DNA of 64,000 bases, from the NCBI GenBank assembly GCA_047967505.1, contig CM106539.1; one strand, given 5' to 3'. Positions 23,985 to 35,324 of the stretch are shown here, in pieces; position 1 is the first letter of the stretch; every line of letters begins with the position of its first letter. The stretch is from Dipteris shenzhenensis (lineage: Eukaryota; Polypodiophyta; Polypodiopsida; Gleicheniales). Made by a program: the position numbers and the translations under genes. Below the pieces are notes generated by a model that was not told the origin of the DNA, did no database searches, and saw nothing but the letters and a program-made list of their open reading frames with translations.

Positions 23985-26850
23985 ATATAACATGGTCAAT
24001 TTACCAATATTTTTTGTATTGATTTTTCAAGTGTTCATGATCTTTGTTACGAGTATATGTTTATATGCAAGTTGTACTCATTAATTTCCAAATAATAAAA
24101 TCCCTTACACAACCCAAAGGTTACCTCTAGGCTTGGGAATCTATAAACATCTCCTTCCAAGACTAATACCAAGCATACATTGGCTTAGTCTTGACTTAGA
24201 CGAAGGCCTTGAGCTTGCTCGAATGATATATTTTCCACTTAAGAAGCTCAAATTTGGCTCTTCATCTACTTCTTAAAATTTTGTACCTTTACCATGTAAG
24301 TGGAACTTCTATAAATTTGATTACATTTGGAATTGTTTACAAATTACTATATTTGATTTAAAACATATATATCCTTCCTCCAACAATTATACACGAAAAT
24401 CGAACTACTAGATTTATGATGATCTAACCTCTATATCATAAATTTAACTTCATGGCCACATTACCTTTTTGATTCTTCCAACCCAGTCTCTATTCAAATG
24501 TGAGAAATTAGCATTTCAAATGCATAACATAAATGAGCATGTTTTTCTGAATCTTTAAACTCGAGGAATTATGTATAGATAAAATGCATAACATAAATGA
24601 GCATGTTTTCTAAATCTTTAAACTTGGGAATTATGCATAGATAAAATATTCATTCAAATAATATCAATAAATCAAGTTAAGCTCTACACTAAATTGGTTG
24701 TTTGTCTACAAAGTGGAAAGAATGCTTGAGATAAAATGATGATGTTTAGTATTATAGAATCTTCCATATTTAACACTACCCTCGCAATGGTATTACAATT
24801 AGTTCAAGGAGGCAAATATGTAATGTTTTGGTCCTAGGTATGACTAGATTTTCTAGACAAAAACACAACTCCATTTAGTGAAAGACTTGCATAAAATTAC
24901 GGCCTTTGCAAGTTTTTTAGGGCGATATGTTCACAAACCTCAATAGAAAAATGATTACACACCCTAACCCATTTTAACCCAAATTGCACCCTACAAGATT
25001 TGCAAGATGACCCCAAGCTTATATCTAAAATCCGTCCCAAGTACTTGCAAGTAAAGCCATTGATGTGATCTCCAAGATGATTACAAGTCAAAAAAACAAG
25101 GGAGAAAAAGGGTTACATTCTTGATAAAGAAAGTTGAAGGACTTCAATGTAAAGTTAGAGAATGTGATAATGGTAACATGCTCCCTTTAAAGGTAACAAT
25201 CATCTAATGAAGATTTCTGGAGAACTTCCACGAAGGCAAAGATACAATTGGTGGGAAAAGGAGTCTCTTTCATGAAGATAAGGATCATCTAGTGAAGGCA
25301 TGTGGATGGTGAAATATCTGCCTCAACTCTTTCCAAGAGTACATGAAATTGGACGATCTCAATTGCACTTTACCGATCGATTGGTTTGCTAGGGAAGCAA
25401 AAAGGCAAGAGAATCTCAGGTGCAATTGGTGGGAAAGGGGACTCCCTTTCATGAAGATCAAAACTAACAAGTTTAAGAGTTTTGAGATTTACACAAAGTT
25501 ATCCTCATAATTCCTTCCTTAAAGTCATAATGTAGTGCAGATATGTGGGGGACTTCCACATGAGAAAGATACACTTGGTGGGGGAAGAAGGGTTGCCTAT
25601 CATGAATATCACAACTACCAAGTGGTGGCATGTTGGGATTCACCAAAAAGTTGGCCCAATTGCGACAAGACTTATCGTATATCTTCCACGCAAAGTTTCA
25701 TCTTTAAATCATTATAAATTTTAACATTGACTTTTTTACCATTCTTTTCCACAACCCTTGTGGACTAAACCTTGCATAAATGATGGCAACTCTACAAAGC
25801 CACTACATTCATAAGTCCTTTATGCACATGGCCTAGATAAATATCATTTCCCTTTGTGATCATATCTAATGTTCATTCATAAGTCCTTTATGCACATGGC
25901 CTAGATAAATATCGTTTCCCTTTGTGATCACATCTAAAGTTCTATACAATTATATTTTAACATTGTTACTCCCCAATTTACCCAATCTTGGTCAACATTT
26001 AAAGATGCCTTCCTAGCCCCTTAAAAATTATTTTTTCAAAAGATTGAGCAAAGATAGTAGCCCCTTCATCATAATTAATTATTCATAGTACTTAATATTG
26101 TTTGCAAAGCTAGTTCTAACACATTGATTCTTAATTCATAACATAATTCCCCTTTTGACCCGTGCACAGTGAGAAGCGGATTACATCTCCAATGGAGATG
26201 TGAAGGCACAGAAATGAAAGTTTCTTTTTACCATAACTTCACATAGGAGTTTAGTTGAATGCATAAGGGTGGGTTCCCTCTAATGAACTTAGTTGAATGC
26301 TTAAGGGTGGATTCCCTTTAATGAACTTCACCTAACTACACCTAGAGTGTAGGTGAATGCACAAGGGTGAATTCCCTCTAATTTTGTGAGTGAAACTAAC
26401 TTTCCTCTTTAGGATGGGTGGATTCCATCTTGGTGGTGACGTTATCTCATCTCCTTGCCTCTAAAGATGTATGTGATGCATTGCTTAGAATTGACACCGA
26501 GTTGAACAAGACAAGATGTGAGAAAATGTTTCTTTTTAAAATATACATATACACAAATTAACAAATGAACTAAATTCCGGATGTGAATAACTTCTATCAT
26601 GGCATATAACTTAATTGACCTAAGAGCCTAACGTGCAGACTTCTTTGAAACATATTCATTTAATAATAGAAGGAAAATTTTTAAGCGTATATTTCTAAGA
26701 AAGAGAAAAGTCGGTTGAGTAGGAGAAGGGACAATTTGCAACGTGAGAGAAAAGTTTGTTGTTGAGGCACACCTCATGAGGAGTGTTACAAAGATTTCAA
26801 AATCAAAAGAAATCTTTGGGGATTTTCAACAAAGAAGATCCGTCCTCATA
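23985..26850. repeat. Copy 2 of the ~3.3-kb diverged tandem unit
   Basis: Starts where copy 1 ends and is co-linear with it. The shared end is TTGTTGAGGCAC...CAACAAAGAAGATCC (26757-26840 versus 23883-23962). It carries its own small duplications, including a 66-bp repeat of CATAAGTCCTTTATGCACAT at 25809 and 25877 and a repeat of AAATGCATAACATAAATGAG at about 24510-24610. Divergence from copy 1 is large, with many indels, so the duplication is old. Confidence 0.75.
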
Positions 26851-27809
26851 ACTTATAAGTATTCTTAAGTGGGGGAGGAAGGAAGGAATAAAACCATATA
26901 TGTACAAAAATTTCCCATGCATGGGGTTAAAAGCGAAGAATCCTGTGTGCTGGATGGAGCTGTCACAAAAAGGGAACGAGCAACAGTGTTATGCATGTGG
27001 GAGAATGATGAGGATTTACTAATAGAAGTAAAGATGGTGGCCCTGTTCTTGTATTATCATGGGCCTGGTGTTTGGGGAAGATGATTCATTTTTACAAAGG
27101 GTGGCCCTTCTTGTTTAAACAAAGAGAATACAGCAGTATTCAGGGTTGAATTCAATTGGAAATGAGACCCAGTTGCTCTATTTCCCAGCTTTGCCTTGGA
27201 GCCACTCGGTCATGCACCGGCACATATTCCTGCACAAACAAGATGATCAAGAACAATTCGTTTGCTAATGCTCCAGCATAAAATAAATTTAAGCGCATTT
27301 TCTCATGTGTAGATTTTGCCGTTCAAGTGTCTGCTGTCTGTTAATCTCACGAATTTTGAAAAGCATGAGTCGTGAATTAAGGTCGTTTCAGAATTGGGAA
27401 CCAAAGGGGAAGCGCTTTCAAACCGAGATCATTTGGACAAACCAGGTTCTGCACAAAATTGTGTCAAAATCTTTCACAAAACAACAGTGCGCCTTGAAAA
27501 CAGAGGCGAAGAATCTGTTCTCAGCACGCACGTTTCAGCTCGAATTTACATTGCAGAGGTCGGTCAGTCACAGGAAACTCATGATAATTGCTGAAATGGA
27601 GGATCCGGTGGGCAAAATGAACCGCAAATAGAGGATGATTCGTTACCGAAATGGCAAGAGGAAGGAAGATTGTTTAGCGCAGAAATCAATCAACAAATGG
27701 GGGTGCAAGATAAATCGATCAGAAACAGACGATTCCGATCACGGGAAAGCTTTTGTCCTGGCGATTAAGCCAAGAACTGCGAAGAAAGCGGGATTTCATT
27801 CGATCAGAT
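26851..27809. other. 3' flank of the LOG gene
   Basis: Becomes GC-richer approaching the gene. No clear polyadenylation signal was identified on the minus strand and no other gene was seen. A further 3' exon of LOG could lie here but could not be supported. Confidence 0.5.
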
Positions 27810-30562
27810 TCAAACCTGCATTCTGGCAACGAGCTCTTTGGCCGTAGGAGCAGAAACCACGATATGCCGAGCTGCCGGCTTGATAAATCCCTCCTCCACG
27901 AACTTGTCGAACAGATCCAGCAATGAATCGTAGTACCCTTCCACATTCAGTAGCCCTACCTATAATGCGTGTATCAGAAAATTTTCCCGCGAGCAAATCC
28001 TCTTTTTCGACGAAGAAAATCATGGCACCAGAATCATCAGCAAAAGCAGGCACCGATTCCTCATAAAAAGCGTCAAAAACCTTACCGGCTTGTCGTGGAT
28101 CCCGAGCTGCGACCATGTTATCATCTCCAGCAGCTCTTCGAGTGTGCCATATCCGCCTATCAGGAAATCGAGAAATCGCGTTACTTGTAGTTGTTTGCCT
28201 GAATCGACTCGAAAAGAAGCTCATTCTTATCCCCAATAGCACCCTGGCGATAGTGATATCTCGAATCTTTTCACTTTATTAAGAACAGAAAACTGCTCGT
28301 TATGAGCAGCACTTTCATCCGGACCGAATGACACTTTGGGGAATGCATTCGTTAAGACGATTGACGAAAACAATTAGGAGGTTTAACGGAAAACTTCTTC
28401 CTCATCCTGTTGATGAAAGTGGTCGAGTTGTCGAGCAATTCTCTCAATTACCACTTTCATCATCAACAGACGTTTTCCATTTCCATCGGACCTTGGCGTT
28501 GACAGAAACTAGCCTGGAAGAGCGATGAAAGCGTCCGCTTGGCGCGCCATCTCCGCCTTGCGCTCGTGCATGTCTGCCACCACTCTCACCTCCCCGACAG
28601 TTTCACCGGAAATCTGCAAAACTCTCAAAAACGCACGATCAATTGCCTACCATGACAAAAAAGGCCTCCCGCTTTCATGACCTTCATATTTTTCAAAAAG
28701 AAATCTATTGTTTCACGCCGCTGCCTCTTTTCGCCAATTCACTCTAGCAGGCAAAACTCGCATAGCAATGCCAGCACGATTTCCGCAAGTATGTCCCAAA
28801 CCATTTGCTAACAAACCTAAGTCCATGTTCTGGTTCGCACAAGGTATCCCTCAACGAAGGATATAAGTAACGAAACAACTGCAAAACATTAATCAACGAG
28901 CGGAAGCGGATGGAACGTACCTCCTGCGCCGTGAGAGCTTTCGGAATCACCCTGCGCAGCATGATTAGGAAAATCTTAGCCATGGCACTTCTCTAATTAC
29001 ATGCCCTTATACAAACAAAACGAAAAGCATCTTTTCAACAAGACAAGTCCTTTCAACTTTTCTTCAAACTAAACAACTCTGAAAGCTAACATGAAAGCCA
29101 GCACACAACTCTTCTGCTTAGAAAATAAACTCGTTTCTGCTTAGAAATTGCAACAGAATGTTTGACCTCAAATCTAATGCGCTGATAATCAACCGAGACG
29201 TTTCGTTTTGCCAAGGCAGTTAGCTGGATATGCTTCCCGAACGACGTTGACTTTGCTACAATACTCAGTCCTTTTCGCTTGGTTTATCACTAGTCGAATT
29301 GCAACTTGGCACAACTTACCATCAATCATGCTATCAGCTTTGATCGATGCGTTAGAAAACGCTGAAAATGTAGGACCAACTAAGAAACATTACGTACCCT
29401 ACAACGTGACAGCCACCTTTATGAACAGTTTTTGCGATCAGACCCATCAATCCAACGCTGCCACCCCCGTATACCAGCTCGATTCCGCGCTCCACCTACA
29501 CAGCCGTCGAATCAAAGGTTGGTCTAGCCTTCCGCGCTCAGTAAGGATTTACAATTATACTACACCAACACAACATCAATCTGACACGGCTCCTCAATAC
29601 TCAACTCGACTATTCGTAAAAATTTGCAGAAAAGAGAAGCCTGTGTCCCTCTTTAGCTAGCTTGCCAGGAAATTTACTCGTCGAATGTGACGGAATGACC
29701 TTAGACCTGCAATTTCGTAAATTCTAAAACCACGCATTATAGAAACTCGAATCAAGCGTGTTGCTTCAAATTTTCTCTATAGGACTGTCAGAACCTGATG
29801 TAGCAATAAAGGAGAAAGGAGTCGGAGCTGGAGGACTGTAACAGAGGACACTACGAATTGCTGAGACTGGCGAGATTAATGAAGGTGCACTGCGGTCGTG
29901 CCGTCATGGCTAAAGTCATGCATTGCATCAACGCTTGTTGGCCTGGCCGTGAGTCGTGACGTGAAATTGAGGATTGGATTGACGTTGAGTATAGCAAGAG
30001 TTGCAGCCTGACGCTTGAGCCGTGAGCATTGGAGTGTTCTTCAACCGCGATGCTTCGAAAACGGTAAGAGGTCAATATTACCGGAGCTCAGAGGTTGAAG
30101 GCTGTCAATAAACTTACCTATACAAAAGACTACCACTGGGTTTTCAAACGGGAGAGCCTGGTTCCCGCAATCACATTGCAATTCCTCCAGGCAGTGCGCA
30201 GCGTTCGGCACAAATGTTCATACTCGCTCCCAAATTGCGTGTTTCTGGGCAAAGCTTCTACCGATTCTACCTCTAAAGATTAAGAATTATTGTCGAGAAG
30301 TTCGGATGAAAATGCCTGATACGTTGAGTCGAGTCATCTGCGCTAAGTAATTCTCGCGTCAACGTTCTCAAACTTGGCATTGAAGTAAACACGTGTTACA
30401 GAGAGAGAGCAATACCAACTCTTTGCCCAGCTCGAGCGAAGCGTCGCTAAAGACACTTTTATTGCCACTGCTGCTTCCGCAAAAAACACAGACTCTTCTG
30501 AAGCTGGAGGAACCCAGGTTGTCCTCCATGGCCGGGTCGCGATTCAAGTTTAGCAGCCTCAT
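27810..30562 (-). CDS. LOG: LONELY GUY-type cytokinin riboside 5'-monophosphate phosphoribohydrolase
   Basis: LOG enzymes cut ribose 5'-phosphate from cytokinin nucleotides, giving the active free base in one step in the cytosol. Six coding exons on the minus strand join in frame to about 198 residues: 30562-30416, 29495-29398, 28951-28921, 28613-28514, 28156-28086 and 27959-27810. Visible motifs are [13 protein letters not shown] (exon 1), [13 protein letters not shown] (exon 2), [21 protein letters not shown] (exon 4, split here as [10 protein letters not shown] and DAFIALP) and the family signature PGGYGTLEE across the exon 4/5 junction. [12 protein letters not shown] and [14 protein letters not shown] follow. 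Introns have GT-AG ends except intron 4, which is GC-AG. The start ATG at 30562 is the first in frame; a second Met at 30529 is possible. Length is near the usual 200-230, but the C-terminus is short, ending RMQV. No stop or frameshift was seen, so it is probably functional. Confidence 0.95.
28157..28513 (-). other. LOG intron 4 with a GC-AG boundary
   Basis: The donor reads CCAG|GCTAGT and the acceptor CTGATAG|GCGGAT. Only this junction restores the PGGYGTLEE motif in frame. The nearest GT, four bases on, would shift the frame. GC-AG introns are a known minor class spliced by the major spliceosome. Confidence 0.85.
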
Positions 30563-31330
30563 AAACCTGTTCTGAAAATACAAAACACAGGGAGGCCGCG
30601 GCTGAAACGTTTCTGCAGGGCGCGCGCGCGGCCGGGAAAGCGTGGGTTTGGGGACGATGGCACGATGTATTCGGGAAGAATTTTGGGGCTAGGAATCAGG
30701 AAAGGGAGAGCTGCATTGGGAAGGAAGCGTTGTAGGGGAAGATTGAAGACGGGGGAGGAAGCGAGGAGGGAGGAAGGGAGATAAATTCTGTGGCAAAAGC
30801 GATTGAAATGTAGGTACAAGCTCCGCAACCAGAGCAGGTGAAGCACGGAAGAAGGTACAGAGATTTGTGTACAGGATAAAGCACTGCAGGAGTTCAGAAG
30901 AAAACTTGGGAGAAAGAAGCTCGAGCTCGAGCTCGGCTATGGCGGACCAAAGCTTATAAAAGTTATAGCAAAGTGAGAGAGACAACAGGGGCGCTCCCTG
31001 ACGTGCCCACTCCACGTAGACCCGCCACGTCGAAACGCCTCTGTCCTCACTCCCTGTAGTTGTGTGTCCCTATCTCCCCCAGGTGCTTAACGACACGTTA
31101 GACGCATCCTACGTGGCTAGCCAGCTGTGAGCCCCACGTGTCAGATCGCGCCTCTCCAAATTTCCACCTGTACCTGTCAAGTGCGCGGTGGTGCCGCGTC
31201 AGCAAGGGGCTCCAGAATGCTTGACGGCGGGGCCTCAGGTCGCACGCCGCATGTACCGGCACGTCAGCACACCTCGCACTTTGGGGGCAGGAGAGTACAG
31301 GTCACCGGGGATACAAGTGGCAAACTCACT
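30563..31330 (-). promoter_or_regulatory. LOG 5' UTR and promoter region
   Basis: A TATA-like element (CTTTTATAAGC on the minus strand, about 30952-30962) suggests transcription starts near 30920, giving a 5' UTR of roughly 360 bases. The UTR is pyrimidine-rich on the transcript strand and holds one uORF of six codons (ATG at 30716, stop ending at 30696). A TGTATTTTCAG just before the coding start resembles a 3' splice site, so a 5'-UTR intron is possible, though no good donor was found. Six ACGT cores lie at 31001-31139, including a palindromic CACGTG at 31135-31140. The region is visibly GC-richer than its neighbours. Confidence 0.6.
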
Positions 31331-33926
31331 TAAAATTTTTTGAAAATAGTTTTAAAGTACGCGGTTGGGCGCTATCTATTAGCTGACCGTGGCGGCGGAC
31401 GGTGACCGGCCACCGGCCAGGTCGGTTTACCGTTCAAGTACATGCTGGTTGGTTGTGACGTGTACCGTTAAAAATCGCCGGCAGCCGAATCATTTCAAAG
31501 AAACCCTTAAAAATTAAGGACTATGCTTGCGTTTAGGGCCTAATATTTTTGCCGGGAAAGTTAGTTGTTTGCCAATTGGCTGTGAGGCTATGATAATAGC
31601 CGTTAAAAATTGGTGGGCAGTTAGTCAGGGGTCAGAGTCTTACCCTAAATGGCAATGTACTCTCTTTTTTTTTATTTTCTTGGGAATCATTGATACTTTG
31701 CAGAATTAAACTCACGCGAATATTTGCTCTCGAAATCCGCGAAAATCTAATCTTAAATTTTAATGTCCCCTTTTTCATCGCGTATATTTAATAGTAGCCC
31801 TTTCAGTTTATCGGGAAATAAGACATCCTCACACATCCCCCCCACAAATAGCTCCATGTCATGATTCTCTTGCCTAGTCCTTCATTCAAGGGCTCTCCCT
31901 GATACTCCCTACTAACAAGCTCTTTCCACCCAGGGATAAATGGGCCATTTTCACAGAGGGCAGCCACCTCTCTGTTGTTCACATGCCACAACTCAAATGG
32001 CACTTCGAGCCAACACTGGCAGGATGAATCCAACTAATTTCCTTGGATCCAAAGGGCCTCCTTGGTTTAACCTGCATTGAGAAATGAACTTGCAGCCTCG
32101 AAAGGTGAGCTTGCTGTCTCTGGCAGGGTATCCACCAATCAACTCTCACCTTGCCCTCCTTCTGTCCCTGCCTCTGTGTTGATACTCTGCACTGGCTCTT
32201 CTACCTCTATCTCCATTCTGCCCGTGGGAACGACAAAAGGCAAGTGGCTGTTATGCAACCCACCGCCACCGGTGGCACTGAGAAGGAGCAGGGGTGTCAC
32301 ATTCACCCCTGCGTGGAAATAGCTAGTAAGGATCTCTGTTAACATTTGTGAAGATATCTTCATCATCATTCCCAAAACAAAAATTTCTCAACAAAAAAGC
32401 ATTTGGGTTTTACAATTTTCCCATTCTGCTTAAGGATTATACAAGAGTTTTGGGCCAATGAAACGAGCTGACATCCAACATTGATTTTCGTGGCAGAAAA
32501 CTAAGCCGTCCTCCAATTTTGTCCCTTCTTTCACAAATAACCTCAATAATGAGTCTCTTACTATCTCCATATGGCTGATGTGAATTGGAACCTCAAAATT
32601 CAGCAGTAGAAGCACAATTGGGAATTTCATATTGCTAGAAAGATTGCAAGGTCTTGTTCAAGTCAATTGCACAACATCACATTAATGATGCTGACAATCT
32701 ACCCAACAATGGGCAACTTGCACCTTGTTTCACGTAACCTTCATTAATCCCAACGTCTAATTCTCTCCTCAAAGCTAAAGACATCTTACCAATAGATAAT
32801 TTCTCAATTAGCATTATTTGTGTAATTTTTTAAATTAGCATTATTTGTGTAATTTTTTAAAATAAATTCACCTAACCACAAATAATGCAATCAAATTGAG
32901 TTTTAAGGATGTTGACCCGTCTTTTCAATCGAGGCTGCAATCCCTACTGAAACACCTCTCTTTATTGGTCATAACTACATTATGACCAATAAATCGCATA
33001 CAACTCAAATCCTTAGTTTATGGATTGATAATGCTCATATCTTCTCCATGATGTTATCTGCTTATACAATTTGGTGAAATGATATTTGTATGATTAAATA
33101 GTTTCCTTGTGTTATAGTCAATAACTACCTTTGAAAATACATTGACTCTTGAAATGATACCAAATTTTATACCCAAAGTCCTAGGAGATGCCTAGAAAAA
33201 AAATATTATTGTTAATACAAATCCTCACCAAACTCTTTTAATAGAATTGTGACTACAATTGAAATCCAATAGAAATTGATACGATAGTTTATGCAATCTA
33301 CACAACCTCAACCACCACAGATCTTTTTAAAATGGCATTCTTCATCTTTCATGGTCGTCTGAAAGGCTATGAAAGCAAAATGTCTATCCCTTAAAATTCA
33401 TGCACTAACAACAAAGTTTTTAGAAAATCCATTACATGTACATACTTGCAATAAATTAGTTTCTTTGAATGAAACAATCACTCTTGTAGGCCTTTATTCA
33501 CCACCCATGTGGTCAAACCAAGTAAAGCTATGAAATCATGATTTCCATTTACACCCCATGCCACCTAGTTTACTTTTCTATTAACTTCTATTAATCATTG
33601 CATTCATAACTATTAAGTTAAAGGAGGTTGAGCTTTTTAAGAAAAAACTAATAGGTTAAAGGAGACTAAACTTGTAGAAACTTTGTTAATAAGTACCATA
33701 GATGGACAATATGAAGTGGACTTACCTTTTTTGTATTCCATTCACATTTTGTTGATGTAGAGCAAGTAATTTCATAAAGAACCATCAAACACGTGAAGAT
33801 ATAATATCTTACTCATATTTTCAAATAAAAGACATAAAATAAGGAACCTTTCAAAAGGTGTCCCAATGTGCATATTTACTTAAAGACTTTTCTTTACTTT
33901 CCACTTCAATCGAAAATCAGTCAATC
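31331..33926. other. Intergenic, no gene seen
   Basis: The left end is GC-rich, with the repeated motif CCGTTAAAAAT (near 31463 and 31601). The rest is AT-rich. A 26-bp unit (TTAGCATTATTTGTGTAATT...) is repeated in tandem at about 32812-32863. The stretch from about 33400 may contain the 5' end of Copia D, but no LTR or primer site was identified. Confidence 0.5.
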
Positions 33927-33979
33927 ATGTCTACGACTAGCAACCTCAATCTGGAGGCATCTGCTAAGCTAGGCAACTC
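33927..33979 (+). pseudogene. Copia D gag N-terminal fragment, interrupted by Gypsy A
   Basis: An ATG at 33927 opens MSTTSNLNLEASAKLG, a typical copia gag N-terminus. The frame runs into the Gypsy A LTR at 33980. The matching continuation (DTW then METILVLRDKWEYVDG) starts right after the other LTR at 40700. Upstream control sequences were not found. Confidence 0.75.
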
Positions 33980-34877
33980 TGCGATGGGAAATGCTCACGA
34001 AACCTGCAAATCCTTGAAAAACACAGCAACACTCTTTGAAAATACGCACAAACTCTCAAAACTCACAAACGAAAGAGACAGAACAAGCGTGACGGGTACA
34101 ATCTCCCCCCATAGGTGTGGTGCTCTCCTTCCACCTCCTATGTATTTATGTATATTCCCCAAAAAGCTTACGAGCAAGAATCATACAAAAAGCCTCTGTG
34201 CTTTCCTCCATACACCCTTTTACAAAAAGCCCATCCACCTTCTAGAATAGCTGGCTTTTTCTAAAAATAAAGCTTTTTCTAACTTTAGTTTATACACTTA
34301 GCCAAGCCACTAATATTCCAAAATTCAATTATGTACATAAGCTTTTGTAATATCAAAAATTAGGCATAAGCCTTATTCATCCCTGCATCACTGGAGTTGT
34401 GCCTACGCGCCCAAAATATGGTGGATCATGCTTGCCAGATGTCATCGCCCCATCAATTACTCTTCCCCTAGATTCACATGATCAATAGTAATGAAATATT
34501 TCAAGCACAAGATAACCTTGGAATTAATCACCACAATCAATCAACCTTTCAGTATTATAGCAACGTGAAATCAATAAATCACAAATGAATGGTGCACACA
34601 TGCGACACATACCATCTCATGGTGCACCTGATGCTACACATGAATAAAATCGTACGGATGGTGCACACATGCTACACATACCATCATCGTGTAAGTGGTG
34701 CACACAATGCTACACACTCATACAGCCCGCAGCCGTATATCCAACCATGTAGGAGCACACATGCATCACTATGAAATAGCGAGCACACATGCATCAGTTG
34801 CGCAACAAAAATGCTGGATCTCACTAAACTAAATACTGAAGGATTAAATTAATGGGATAATTCCAATTCTCGTAACA
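33980..34877 (-). repeat. Gypsy A 3' LTR
   Basis: 898-bp repeat. In element orientation it begins TGTTACGAGAATT and ends CCCATCGCA. It contains about four degenerate subrepeats of the type ATGGTGCACACATGC-ACACAT at 34587-34715. It differs from the other LTR by a few percent, plus about 12-bp and 33-bp indels. Confidence 0.93.
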
Positions 34878-34890
34878 TCCCTCTTGCTTT
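34878..34890 (-). promoter_or_regulatory. Gypsy A polypurine tract
   Basis: On the minus strand AAAGCAAGAGGGA directly precedes the 3' LTR. Confidence 0.75.
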
Positions 34891-34905
34891 AAATCGTAAT
34901 TGCCC

Positions 34906-35324
34906 TCAATTGCTAAATCTATCAATGATAGTCCAAATTATATCAAAACATGAGCTAGTTGTAGGAAATCCAGTAATAAAGTCCATAGAAATGTACTCCC
35001 ATGGGCCATGAGGAATTAGTAAAGGCATAAGTAAACCTTGATATTTGCCCTTGTAGCTCTTGACTTTTTGACAAATAAGACATTGTGCAACAAAAGTTGC
35101 AGCATCAAATTTAACCTTAGGCCAAAAAAAATCTTGAATTACAGTCTGATACGTAGCAGCGATGCCTCTATGTCCCATGTAGGGTGGCTGATGTACCTCT
35201 TCTAGTACCAAGTGTCGAAATGGTGCAGTGACACACAAGCGCTTTTCGTAGAATAGATAGTCATTATGAATGGAATACGAGACCATAGGGGTGCTATTAG
35301 CTTGCTTAATCTTATGCCAAATTT
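34906..35324 (-). pseudogene. Gypsy A integrase, C-terminally truncated
   Basis: Integrase inserts element DNA. The HHCC zinc region is present (HQPPYMGHRGIAATYQ ... CLICQKVK). The core starts with the first catalytic Asp in WEYISMDFITGFP. The frame ends after IIDRFSN, close to the purine tract. The later catalytic Asp and Glu and the C-terminal domain are therefore missing. Confidence 0.85.

Noticed and set aside
27796-28242. 148-codon minus-strand frame overlapping the LOG gene
   Set aside because: It reads through LOG exons 5-6 and intron 5 in the wrong frame. The exon structure explains the sequence better.
30559-30846. Frame upstream of LOG as a plastid transit peptide
   Set aside because: The frame has no ATG and ends in a stop overlapping the LOG start, so it is not in frame with the enzyme. 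Most likely 5' UTR.
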